Below, piece after piece: positions 1 through 6,738 of a DNA stretch of 7,996 nt. The stretch is from an uncultured Acidimicrobiales bacterium (lineage in GTDB: Bacteria > Actinomycetota > Acidimicrobiia > Acidimicrobiales > Iamiaceae). The stretch spans positions 1 to 7,996 of the forward strand of contig CALANQ010000368.1 of assembly GCA_937926025.1 (NCBI GenBank), written 5' to 3'. Numbering within the stretch: the stretch's first letter is position 1; each line of letters begins with the position of its first letter. The notes below the pieces were generated by a model, which saw nothing but the letters and a program-made list of their open reading frames with translations, was not told the DNA's origin and did not search any database. The position numbers and the translations under genes were made by a program.

Positions 1-49
1 CTCGCTCGAAGGCGGCCTGCAGCTCGGGGTCCCGGAAGGTGGCGCGCAT
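1..49 (-). CDS. 5' end of an unidentified gene, truncated by the left edge
   Basis: On the minus strand an ATG at 47-49 opens a frame that stays open to the window edge and reads MRATFRDPELQAAFER. A GGAG ribosome binding site lies 5 bases upstream of it (bases 55-58 on the minus strand). The frame starts 34 bases after the stop of the oxygenase gene on the same strand, so it looks like the third gene of the same operon. Sixteen codons are too few to assign a family. The charged, helix-like start carries no signal peptide. The call rests on start, ribosome binding site and operon position only. Confidence 0.55.
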   Translation of the reverse strand, partial: MRATFRDPELQAAFER

Positions 50-83
50 GAGATCTCCGTGGGGTGGGCAGCTTCCCGTCAGA

Positions 84-965
84 CTAGGCCGTGGGGCGGA
101 TCGGACCCGAGTGCGATGTCCGACTTCGTACCTGTTGCTCGATCCGGTGGAGCTCGGCGGGGGCGAGCGGCGCCGCGTCGACCTCGACGACGCCGTGGTG
201 GCGGGTGGGGGCGTGCTCCAGATCGGTCTCGATGAAGTGGTCGGCGTCGACGTCGAAGCACCGGACCCGCCCATCCGGTTCCGCGTGGAAGGTGACGAGC
301 CGGGCCGAGCGGTGCGTGGTGCCGAGGCCGACCACCGGGCGGGGCACCGCAGCATGGTTGGGGGGTGAGGCGTGGACCAGGGCACCGTCGTAGACCACGG
401 CACGGCCAGCGGGGACCTCCAGGGTGACGAGCGCCGAGCGCAGCACCTCGTCGAGCGGAGCGAGCGCCCAGGGGACCCCGCCCGCACCGCGCGGTGCGTC
501 GGTCAGGCGGTGCGACCCCGGTACGACCTGGAGCGGTCCCGCGTCCGCCCCGACGTCCACCAGCGGGCACCAGATGATGAGACCGCGCGAGCCGGTCTCA
601 TCGACGAAGGTCCAGTCCTGGTGGAGCGGGACGGTGCCGTGGTCCACCCGGGGGTCCACCGGCGCCTTCTCCATGAAGAACCCGTGCCGGATCTCGTGAT
701 CCACCAGCAGCGCGTCGATCCGGGGCTGGAACCGCTGCCGCAGGTGCTCGTGCCAGGCGCGCGGACCGGGATCGGCCGGGTGGTGGAGCGCAGTCGTGCG
801 GAAGGGCTCGGTGCTGGCCCCACCGGCGGCCCACCGGTCCCGGAGCTCGACCACCTCGTCGGCGTCCATCAGGTCCACGATGACGAACCCGTGGTCCCAC
901 AGCTGGTCGTCGAGGTGCCGGTCCCGGAACGAGGTCAGCGGCGGTCGGACCTGGTCGGGCTCCAT
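84..965 (-). CDS. Phytanoyl-CoA dioxygenase (PhyH)-like Fe(II)/2-oxoglutarate oxygenase
   Basis: This encodes a 293-residue probable cytoplasmic oxygenase of the PhyH family. Such enzymes use Fe(II), O2 and 2-oxoglutarate to hydroxylate an acyl chain, amino acid or natural product. The iron triad is visible as the HxD pair His115-Gln-Asp117 in LHQDWTF and a distal His198 in VHASPP. Arg209 in PRPVVGLG is the likely 2-oxoglutarate anchor. GPLQVVPGSH (143-152) is the typical PhyH strand and turn before the distal His. Length is normal for the family. The ATG at 965 is chosen because it lies 11 bases after the stop of the upstream glycosyltransferase and leaves a full-length N-terminus (SFRDRHLDDQLWDHGFVIV begins the fold). 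The same frame stays open far upstream, but only as a shadow of the glycosyltransferase gene. There is no strong ribosome binding site, so translation is probably coupled to the gene upstream. The substrate is unknown; context suggests tailoring of a glycoconjugate or its lipid or aglycone part. Confidence 0.87.
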   Translation of the reverse strand: MEPDQVRPPLTSFRDRHLDDQLWDHGFVIVDLMDADEVVELRDRWAAGGASTEPFRTTALHHPADPGPRAWHEHLRQRFQPRIDALLVDHEIRHGFFMEKAPVDPRVDHGTVPLHQDWTFVDETGSRGLIIWCPLVDVGADAGPLQVVPGSHRLTDAPRGAGGVPWALAPLDEVLRSALVTLEVPAGRAVVYDGALVHASPPNHAAVPRPVVGLGTTHRSARLVTFHAEPDGRVRCFDVDADHFIETDLEHAPTRHHGVVEVDAAPLAPAELHRIEQQVRSRTSHSGPIRPTA

Positions 966-976
966 CGGTCCCGACG

Positions 977-2191
977 CTACCGGGCGACCGGAAGGCCGAG
1001 CTCGGACGCGATGGCGGGAGCGACCGAGGCGACGTCGTAGCGGTCGGTCACCAGCGCCCGCAGGTCGGCACCGACCTGAGCCCGGTGGGTCGGGTCGTCG
1101 AGCAGGTCGATGATGCGCTCGGCCATGGCCCCGACGTCGAGGTAGGGGATGACCCCTCGGGCCGACTCGGCTCCGGCCTGGCGGAGGAGTGCGCCGATGC
1201 CGCTGCTGGAGTAGGCGGTGACGGGGGTGCCGAGGGCGGCGTGCTCGAGGCACACCAGCGGGAACGGGTCCTCGCGCGAGGTGAGCGCGAAGACGTCGGC
1301 GAGGTGGAACCACGGGCGCGGGTCGGCCTGGTGGCCGGTGAAGTGGACGTGGTCGGCGCCGGACTGGCGCAGATCGGACCGGACCCGCACCCAATCCACC
1401 CCGTCGAGCTTGCCGCCCACCCACACGAAGTGGACCGGTCGAGCTCCCTCGGGCGAGCGGCGGCGCACCTCCGTGGCGAGCTGGACGAACAGGTCCGGCC
1501 CCTTGCGCCAGTCGATGGTGCCGCTCCCGACCACCACCTGCGCGGTGCGGGGGATGCCGAGGCCCCGGCGGAGCTCCGCCCGCAGGAGGTGGTCCGGTGC
1601 GGATGCCTGGATCCGCCCGACGTCGATGAACGGCGGCAGCACCACCACGGACTCCGGGTCGACCCCCTCCAACCGGGTGACGGCGGCCCCGGACTCCTCG
1701 CTGACCGCGATCCACCGTCGGGGCGCCCGGCTCCAGGTGGGGAGGTCCTCGGCGTGGGGCCAGCAGTCGATGGCGACGTCGGTCTCGTGCATGTGGGCGA
1801 TGACCGTGGGGTTCCCGCGGAGGTGCGGCAGCAGCTCCAGGGTGGTGAGGCTGTTGAGGTACACGAGGTCGAAGGTCCCGAGCCTCCGCAGCGCCGGCTC
1901 GTAGCGGGCGGCCGCCGGCGCCCGCCACGCCCGCGAGCTCCCTCGGTGCACCAGCCCGCGCTCGAGCAGTTCGAGGATCGACGAGCCGGGGAGGTCGTCC
2001 ACGGTGGACACGGTCCCGACCGCCTCGAACGCCGGGCGCAGCGCCCCGTCGTGCACCAGCAGGGTGTGGATGTCGACGTCGGTGTGGTCGTGGAGCCACT
2101 GCAGCAGCAGGGCCAGCACCATGGGCGCACCGGTCTGGGATCCCTCGTGGGCCACGGCGAGGAGCCGCGGCCGGCGTTGGTTCTGGTGCAC
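977..2191 (-). CDS. GT4-type (GT-B fold) glycosyltransferase, apparently catalytically intact
   Basis: This is a 404-residue retaining-type glycosyltransferase with the two-domain GT-B layout of family GT4; no signal peptide or membrane segment is seen. The N-terminal acceptor domain begins with LLAVAHEGSQTGAP (10-23), resembling the glycine-rich loop, and includes DLVYLNS (108-114) and AHMHETD (132-138). The C-terminal donor domain has GTIDWRKGPDLFV (224-236), whose Arg229-Lys230 are the usual diphosphate-contacting pair, then HFVWVGG (254-260). It ends in the acidic motif EDPFPLVCLE, with Asp308-x7-Glu316 in the place of the classical E-x7-E. The start is a GTG at 2189-2191, preceded on the minus strand by AGGAGG (2203-2208) and GGGAGG (2195-2200); no ATG or GTG is seen in the adjacent upstream codons. 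It is the first gene of the leftward operon, followed by the PhyH-like gene. Its closest relative in the window is the protein at 5587-6738. Donor and acceptor sugars cannot be read from sequence. Confidence 0.9.
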   Translation of the reverse strand: MHQNQRRPRLLAVAHEGSQTGAPMVLALLLQWLHDHTDVDIHTLLVHDGALRPAFEAVGTVSTVDDLPGSSILELLERGLVHRGSSRAWRAPAAARYEPALRRLGTFDLVYLNSLTTLELLPHLRGNPTVIAHMHETDVAIDCWPHAEDLPTWSRAPRRWIAVSEESGAAVTRLEGVDPESVVVLPPFIDVGRIQASAPDHLLRAELRRGLGIPRTAQVVVGSGTIDWRKGPDLFVQLATEVRRRSPEGARPVHFVWVGGKLDGVDWVRVRSDLRQSGADHVHFTGHQADPRPWFHLADVFALTSREDPFPLVCLEHAALGTPVTAYSSSGIGALLRQAGAESARGVIPYLDVGAMAERIIDLLDDPTHRAQVGADLRALVTDRYDVASVAPAIASELGLPVAR

Positions 2192-2202
2192 GAGCCTCCC
2201 GA

Positions 2203-2208
2203 CCTCCT
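2203..2208 (-). promoter_or_regulatory. Ribosome binding site for the 977-2191 glycosyltransferase
   Basis: The minus strand reads AGGAGG here, 11 bases before the GTG start at 2191. A second purine run, GGGAGG at 2195-2200, lies only 3 bases from the start. The pair supports the GTG at 2191 as the start codon. Confidence 0.6.
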
Positions 2209-2217
2209 GGGCGGCCG

Positions 2218-2223
2218 AGCGTA
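2218..2223 (-). promoter_or_regulatory. Candidate -10 element, leftward operon
   Basis: TACGCT on the minus strand fits the actinobacterial TAnnnT -10 pattern. It would start transcription near 2211, giving a leader of about 20 bases that contains the AGGAGG ribosome binding site. No -35 match is visible at the usual distance, and TAnnnT is a weak motif, so this is tentative. Confidence 0.3.
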
Positions 2224-2260
2224 GGTCATGGCGGGAGACGGCGGCTCGGGGGGTCTGCGG

Positions 2261-2266
2261 TAGGTT
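2261..2266 (+). promoter_or_regulatory. Candidate -10 element, rightward operon, placed for a leaderless mRNA
   Basis: TAGGTT fits the TAnnnT -10 pattern and ends 8 bases before the ATG at 2275. Transcription would then begin at or within a base or two of the start codon. No purine-rich ribosome binding site precedes this ATG, which agrees with leaderless translation, common in actinobacteria. No -35 box is seen. Confidence 0.35.
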
Positions 2267-2274
2267 CGGTCGCC

Positions 2275-3384
2275 ATGTCGAAGCGGTGCAGCGTCCTCGT
2301 GATCACCGCCACCCCGGACCGTCGCCCGAGCTCCGACGACCTCGATCGCATCATCGAGGAGCTGCGCCTCCGACCAGGGGTCCAGGTGGACCGCTGGTAC
2401 CTGCGCAGCCCGGAGCGCCGGGCGCCCGATGGCGAGGTCGTGGTGGACTCGCTGCGGACGTGGCTGCCGGCCGCGGCCCTGCGCACCGTCGGTCTCACGA
2501 GGCTGGGGCGAGGTCTGCAGGGGCGGCGGCTGCGCGGCTGGCTGCGGGACCTGGACCCCGACGTGGTGCTCCTCGACGACGGCCTCGGCGACCGGATCCT
2601 CCCGTACGCCCCTCGCCCTCCGGCCGTGGTGGCCCGCTCCAACAACGAACCGCCGGTGCTGGGTGAGCTCGAGCCGCCTCCTGACTCCGAGCCGTCGCTG
2701 GTCCTGGTGGGGTCCGGGCGCCCCGATCCCGACCTGCCGGCGGAGCGGTGGTTCCGGCTCGGTCCGGAGCTGCTGGTCGGGCGGGCGTTCGAGCAGCTGG
2801 CGGCCGACGTGGCCGCCGCTCGTGCGGCCGACCGGGAGCGGGTCGGAGCCCCCGGGAGCGACCTGCCCGTGGTGTCGGGCTGGGGGGAGGACGGGTGGCT
2901 CGACGGCCCCGACCTGTTCATCCGGACGCTGTGGCACCTCCAGGACCGCCACGGCATCGTGGCCCGCGGCATCTGGCACGGGCTGCCTCCCGACCACCAC
3001 GAAGCCGAGCGGCTGCGGGCCGAGGCGGTGCGCTGCGGCCTGGCGGGCCGGTTCGACCTCGTCCCGGTCGGTTCCGTGGCCGAGCACGTGGCGGCCGAGG
3101 CGGGGTCCCTGCCGTTCCGGTTGCCGGCCGACTACGTCGACCTGGTGCCCCCGGCCATGGTCGGGGTTCCGGTCGTGACGTTCGATCCGGTCCCAGCGCC
3201 GGCCGTGTGGGTCACCGGCGTGCCGCTGCTGGACCTCGACGGCGCCGCGGCCGCCCTGGCGCGGGCGGTGGAGGGCTGGACGGATCCTGCCGAGGTGGAG
3301 CGGCGGCACCGCTCGGCCGACTCGATCCGGGTGTCGGCGGTGGTCGACCGCATCCTCGCGGCGGGCCCGCGGTCCTCGCCGTGA
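2275..3384 (+). CDS. Degenerate GT-B glycosyltransferase-like protein, probably lacking catalysis
   Basis: This 369-residue protein follows the same domain order as its neighbours but has lost the residues that mark an active GT4 enzyme. The segment GWGEDGWLDGPDLFIR (202-217) lines up with GSGTIDWRKGPDLFVQ of the 977-2191 protein, with Leu209-Asp210 replacing the Arg-Lys pair. PADYVDLVPPAMVGVPVVTF (284-303) lines up with the acidic motif region: Asp286 is kept but the final Glu is Ala294. The N-terminal loop TGAP and the HxHE segment are also unrecognisable. The frame is intact for over 1.1 kb with the same codon bias as its neighbours, so it is a maintained gene and not a decaying pseudogene. 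It leads the four-gene operon and overlaps the next start by GTGA. A non-catalytic partner or allosteric subunit, or a protein with changed substrate use, are possibilities; function is unknown. The ATG at 2275 is the only good start near the promoter. Confidence 0.75.
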   Translation: MSKRCSVLVITATPDRRPSSDDLDRIIEELRLRPGVQVDRWYLRSPERRAPDGEVVVDSLRTWLPAAALRTVGLTRLGRGLQGRRLRGWLRDLDPDVVLLDDGLGDRILPYAPRPPAVVARSNNEPPVLGELEPPPDSEPSLVLVGSGRPDPDLPAERWFRLGPELLVGRAFEQLAADVAAARAADRERVGAPGSDLPVVSGWGEDGWLDGPDLFIRTLWHLQDRHGIVARGIWHGLPPDHHEAERLRAEAVRCGLAGRFDLVPVGSVAEHVAAEAGSLPFRLPADYVDLVPPAMVGVPVVTFDPVPAPAVWVTGVPLLDLDGAAAALARAVEGWTDPAEVERRHRSADSIRVSAVVDRILAAGPRSSP

Positions 3385-4529
3385 CCGCTGCCGGGTCCGC
3401 ACCGGGGCGGGTCCGCATCCTGGTGCACGCCCTCGCCCGCCCCGGCCCGCCGGTGCTGGCGCTCGGCGTCGCCCGCTGCCTCCGCGCGGCGCGACCCCAC
3501 CTCGACCTGTCCTTCCTGGCGTTCCGAGGCGGCCCGATGGAGGCGGCGCTGAGCTCCCTGGGCCCGGTTCGCGTGGTCCTCGACGACGAGGAGCCGTGGG
3601 ATGTGCGCGGCCCGGACCGCCGTCGCGCCGATGTCCTCACGGCCTCGCTGGCGGAGCTGCCGCCGGTCGACGTCAACCTCCTGGTGAGCGTGGCGGCCGG
3701 GCAGGTGCTGCCGCTGGTGCCCCAGGATCTCGGTCCGGTGGTCACCTGGGCGGTGGAGATCGGCGAGGACCTCCACTGGCTCGACGACCCCGTCGGCCTC
3801 GCCGACCGGACGGACCGGTGGTGGGCCGGTTCGAGCACCACCCTGGCGGAGCTCGAGCGCCGTCTCCCGGGTGCTCGCATCGAGGTCATCCCCGAGTTCG
3901 TCGAGGATCCGCCCACGGTTCCGTCCGAGGCTCGGTCGGCGGCCCGGCGGGCCCTGGGCGCCGACCAGGGCGATCTCCTCGTCGTCGGCGCCGGCATCGG
4001 CACCTACCGCAAGGGCCTCGACCTGTTCGTGGAGACGGCCATCGCCCATCGCCGATCGGGGGGCGAGGCCGTGTTCGCGTGGATCGGCGGCGAGCGGGAC
4101 CCGCTGCCCCGGCTGCTGCGGGAGGACCTGCTCCGGCCCGAGTTCGACCACATCCGGATCCTGCCGTCGGTCGCGGACCTCGATCCGCACCTCGCGGCCG
4201 CCGATGTCCTCCTGCACCCGGCCCGGCTCGATGCGTTCCCGCTGGTCTGCATCCAGTCGGCGCTGGTCGGCACGCCGGTCGTCGGCTTCCAGGGAGCGGG
4301 GGGCCTCGCCGAGATGTTCGGTCCCGAGGCGCAGCTCGCCCCCTACCCGGATGTGCGCGCCCTCAGCGAGGTGCTCCAGCGGACGCTGGAGCCCGCCCGT
4401 CGCCGGGCGGTGGGCGCCGCCCAGGCCTCGTGGGTGCGGGCCCGGTCCACCGCCTCGGTCGCCGGTCCGCGCCTGGCCGCGGCGCTCGCCGATGTGGCAG
4501 ATGCGGGCCGACCCGGGAGCGCCCGGTGA
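3381..4529 (+). CDS. GT4-like glycosyltransferase with Gln in place of the second donor-site acidic residue
   Basis: This encodes 382 residues with a GT-B layout. The donor domain carries GIGTYRKGLDLFVE (205-218), keeping Arg210-Lys211, and VFAWIGG (231-237). The acidic motif reads LDAFPLVCIQSALVGTPVVGF (283-303): Asp284 is present but the position 8 residues on is Gln292, where the paralogues have Glu. In GT4 enzymes that Glu normally contacts the sugar-nucleotide ribose, so donor binding may be weakened or altered. The acceptor-domain start, RILVHALARPGPPVL, only faintly resembles the HExxxTGAP loop of the outer paralogues. The GTG start at 3381 overlaps the upstream TGA as GTGA. No good ribosome binding site precedes it, so re-initiation by terminating ribosomes is likely. 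Activity is uncertain. Confidence 0.82.
   Translation: MTAAGSAPGRVRILVHALARPGPPVLALGVARCLRAARPHLDLSFLAFRGGPMEAALSSLGPVRVVLDDEEPWDVRGPDRRRADVLTASLAELPPVDVNLLVSVAAGQVLPLVPQDLGPVVTWAVEIGEDLHWLDDPVGLADRTDRWWAGSSTTLAELERRLPGARIEVIPEFVEDPPTVPSEARSAARRALGADQGDLLVVGAGIGTYRKGLDLFVETAIAHRRSGGEAVFAWIGGERDPLPRLLREDLLRPEFDHIRILPSVADLDPHLAAADVLLHPARLDAFPLVCIQSALVGTPVVGFQGAGGLAEMFGPEAQLAPYPDVRALSEVLQRTLEPARRRAVGAAQASWVRARSTASVAGPRLAAALADVADAGRPGSAR
4515..4519 (+). promoter_or_regulatory. Ribosome binding site for the 4526-5590 gene
   Basis: GGGAG lies 6 bases before the GTG at 4526, inside the end of the preceding gene. It supports the GTG within the GTGA overlap as the true start. Confidence 0.5.
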
Positions 4530-5590
4530 GCGGTCCCGGACGCCTGCTGGTGGTGGCGCCGCACGCCACTCGGACGGGTAGCACGCGCGTGCTCCTCGAT
4601 CTGCTCCGGGCCGCCGCTCCCGATCTGGGCTGCGACCTGGCCGTCCACCTCGAGGCTGGTGGCGCCTTGGGGCCCGAGCTGCAGGGCCTCGGCCCGCGGC
4701 TCCGCCCGGGTGAGCGGCCGGCGGCGGTGCTGGTCAACAGCGTCCTGGCGGCGTCGGTGCTGGTGGAGGAGCCCTGGGGGGTCCCCTCGGCCGTGTACCT
4801 GCACGAGAGCGCCCAGACCCTGGCGATCGTGTCGGAGGCGGCGCGTGCGGGCCTGGCCGCGGCGGACGTGGTGGTGTGCGTGTCCGAGCACGGTCGCGAG
4901 GCGGCGATCGGCGTCGGGGTGACCCCCTCGCGGATCGTGCTGCTGCCCCCGGTGGTGGCGGAGCCGGCGCCTCCCGCCCCGGACTCGGTGGCGGCGGTGC
5001 GGAGGCAGCTCGGCCTGGCTCCTGGCGACCGGCTGGTCCTGGGCTGCGGCGAGGTCGAGCCGCGGAAGGGGGCCGATCTCTTCGTCGCCCTCGCCGGCGC
5101 CTGCGCCGCCGAGCCCGATCTGCACCTGGCGTGGATCGGTCGTCGCCTCCCGCCGTACGCAGAGCGGTTCGATCACGACGTGGCGGCTCTGGGTCTCCGC
5201 AGCCGGGTCACGTGGGTGGGCGAGGTGGCCGATGCCAGCTGCTGGTTCGCGGCGGCTGCGGTGGTCGTGATGCCGTCGCGGTCGGACCCGCTGCCGCTGG
5301 TGCCCCTGGAGGCGGCCCTGGTGGGGGCACCCACCGCGGCCTTCGCGGTGGATGGGCTGCGCACGCTGGGCGACGCCGGGGCCGTGGCCGTCGCGCCCTT
5401 CCCCGATGTCCCCGCGCTGGCCGCGGAGGTGCGGCGCCTCGCTGCGTCCCCGGAGGCGGGCCGTCCGCTCGTGGCCGCCGCTGCGGCGTGGGCCCGGGAT
5501 CGCCAGTCGCCCACGGTGGTGGTGCCGAGGTTCTTGGAGATCCTCCGGAGCCTGCTCGAGCCCGCTCGGACCGCTGGGGGGCCGCGGTGA
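4526..5590 (+). CDS. GT4-type glycosyltransferase, compact form
   Basis: This is a 354-residue GT-B protein, the shortest of the five, mainly because the N-terminal acceptor domain is reduced. It starts RLLVVAPHATRTGSTRVLL (6-24), a variant of the paralogues' HExxxTGAP loop with TGST, and has VYLHESAQ (90-97) where the outer paralogues have HMHE or HVHE. The donor domain keeps Arg180-Lys181-Gly182 in EPRKGADLFVALA and the full Asp254-x7-Glu262 motif in SDPLPLVPLEAALVGAPT. It therefore looks able to bind a sugar nucleotide. The GTG start at 4526 overlaps the previous TGA; a GGGAG ribosome binding site lies 6 bases upstream. The next gene begins in the same kind of overlap. Sugar and acceptor are unknown. 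Confidence 0.86.
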   Translation: MSGPGRLLVVAPHATRTGSTRVLLDLLRAAAPDLGCDLAVHLEAGGALGPELQGLGPRLRPGERPAAVLVNSVLAASVLVEEPWGVPSAVYLHESAQTLAIVSEAARAGLAAADVVVCVSEHGREAAIGVGVTPSRIVLLPPVVAEPAPPAPDSVAAVRRQLGLAPGDRLVLGCGEVEPRKGADLFVALAGACAAEPDLHLAWIGRRLPPYAERFDHDVAALGLRSRVTWVGEVADASCWFAAAAVVVMPSRSDPLPLVPLEAALVGAPTAAFAVDGLRTLGDAGAVAVAPFPDVPALAAEVRRLAASPEAGRPLVAAAAAWARDRQSPTVVVPRFLEILRSLLEPARTAGGPR

Positions 5591-6738
5591 CCCGCCGCAT
5601 GCTCGTCCTGGCCCACGAGGCCACCGTCACCGGTGCACCGATGAACCTGTTGCACCTCCTGCGATGGGTGCGCGATCACACCGAGGTCGAGGTCGAGGTG
5701 GCGCTCCTCGCGGGTGGGCCGATGTGGTCACGCTTCGAGGAGGTGGCCACGGTCTCCGAGCTGCCGTGCCCCGAGGTGGTGGCCGACCTGCTGGCGGCCC
5801 GGCCGGTGGTGGTCCCTCGGCGTCTCCGGGCCTGGTTCCGCCAGCGCGCCGACGTCGACCTCGTGTACCTCAACAGCATCTCCAGCACGACCTTCCTGCC
5901 GTTCCTGGCGCCGGATCCCCCCGTCGTGGTGCACGTCCACGAGCTGGAGGTGGCGCTCCGGACCTGGTTCGCGCCTCGGTCGCTGGAGGTGTTCCGCAAC
6001 CGGCCGGACCGTTGGATCGCCGCCTCCGGGGCCGTGAGGCGGGTGCTCCTCGATGAGCTGGCGCTGCCGGAGGAGCGGGTCCTGCTCCACCACGAGTTCA
6101 TCGATGCCGCCGCCATCGCGGCTCGCGACCGCGACCTCCGGCTCCACGAGCGGCTGCGCAACCAGGGCGATGTGCCGGCGGATGCGGCGGTCGTCCTCGG
6201 GATGGGCACGTTCGACTGGCGCAAGGGAGCCGACCTCTTCGTCCCGCTGGCCGCCGAGGTGGCCCGACGCCGGCGCGAGCCGGTGCAGTTCGTGTGGGTC
6301 GGCGGCGACTTCCACCAACCCGAGTGGTTCCAGCTGGACTCCGATCGTCAGCGCGCCAGGGTGGAGCGGGTGTCGTTCGTCGGGCCGGTCGCCGATCCGG
6401 TGCCGTGGCTGCAGCTGGCCGACGTCTTCGCGCTCACCTCCCACGAGGATCCGTATCCCCTGGTGGCGCTCGAGGCCGGTGCCGCCGCCACGCCGGTGGT
6501 CACCTACCGCAACGGCGGGGCGGTGGAGCTCTTGGCGGCCGCAGGCGACGCGGCGGCGCGGGGCGTGGCCGACCACCTGGACCTGAACGGGCTGGTGGAC
6601 CGGATCCTCGCCCTGCTCGACGACGCCGACCTGCGGGGCCGAGCGGGCCGGCAGCTCCAGGACCGGGTCCGCGCCGCGCACGACGTGGCCGAGGCGGCTC
6701 CGCGCCTCTGGTCCGACCTGGAGCCGCTGCTCAGCTGA
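5587..6738 (+). CDS. GT4-type glycosyltransferase, apparently catalytically intact
   Basis: This is a 383-residue GT-B enzyme, the last gene of the rightward operon. Visible signatures are LVLAHEATVTGAPMN (6-20), DLVYLNS (91-97), VHVHELE (115-121), DRWIAAS (141-147), GTFDWRKGADLFV (207-219, with Arg212-Lys213), QFVWVGG (234-240) and HEDPYPLVALE (286-296, Asp288-x7-Glu296). Each has a close counterpart in the 977-2191 protein, making these two the nearest pair by eye. The start is taken as the GTG at 5587, inside GTGA with the upstream stop, matching the other junctions of the operon; an in-frame ATG four codons on (5599) is the alternative and would still keep the first beta strand. The gene ends inside a palindrome shared with the stop of the convergent radical SAM gene. 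Confidence 0.9.
   Translation: MTRRMLVLAHEATVTGAPMNLLHLLRWVRDHTEVEVEVALLAGGPMWSRFEEVATVSELPCPEVVADLLAARPVVVPRRLRAWFRQRADVDLVYLNSISSTTFLPFLAPDPPVVVHVHELEVALRTWFAPRSLEVFRNRPDRWIAASGAVRRVLLDELALPEERVLLHHEFIDAAAIAARDRDLRLHERLRNQGDVPADAAVVLGMGTFDWRKGADLFVPLAAEVARRRREPVQFVWVGGDFHQPEWFQLDSDRQRARVERVSFVGPVADPVPWLQLADVFALTSHEDPYPLVALEAGAAATPVVTYRNGGAVELLAAAGDAAARGVADHLDLNGLVDRILALLDDADLRGRAGRQLQDRVRAAHDVAEAAPRLWSDLEPLLS

Larger units (their letters stand above)
2192..2274. promoter_or_regulatory. Divergent intergenic promoter region
   Basis: These 83 bases separate the start of the leftward glycosyltransferase operon from the ATG of the rightward one, so both operons must be driven from here or read through from further away. 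The segment is GC-rich and shows no clear -35 box, operator repeat or riboswitch-like structure by eye. Candidate -10 elements for the two directions are listed separately. Confidence 0.6.

Noticed and set aside
50..83. Possible terminator between the oxygenase gene and the left-edge gene
   Set aside because: Only a 3-base GGG/CCC pairing around CAGCTT is visible and there is no T-run; the genes look co-transcribed.
966..2099. Upstream extension of the oxygenase frame to 2099, giving a 671-residue protein
   Set aside because: The extra part is low-complexity Arg/Pro/Gly/Ala typical of an off-frame reading of the glycosyltransferase gene; the ATG at 965 gives a normal PhyH length.
1085..2224. 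Long plus-strand open frame antisense to the 977-2191 glycosyltransferase
   Set aside because: High GC leaves antisense frames open; the translation has no recognisable motif, whereas the opposite strand has a full GT4 signature set.
1048..3402. 784-residue minus-strand frame spanning the divergent promoter
   Set aside because: It crosses two well-supported genes and is made of Arg/Pro/Ser/Thr-rich low-complexity sequence, so it is a shadow.
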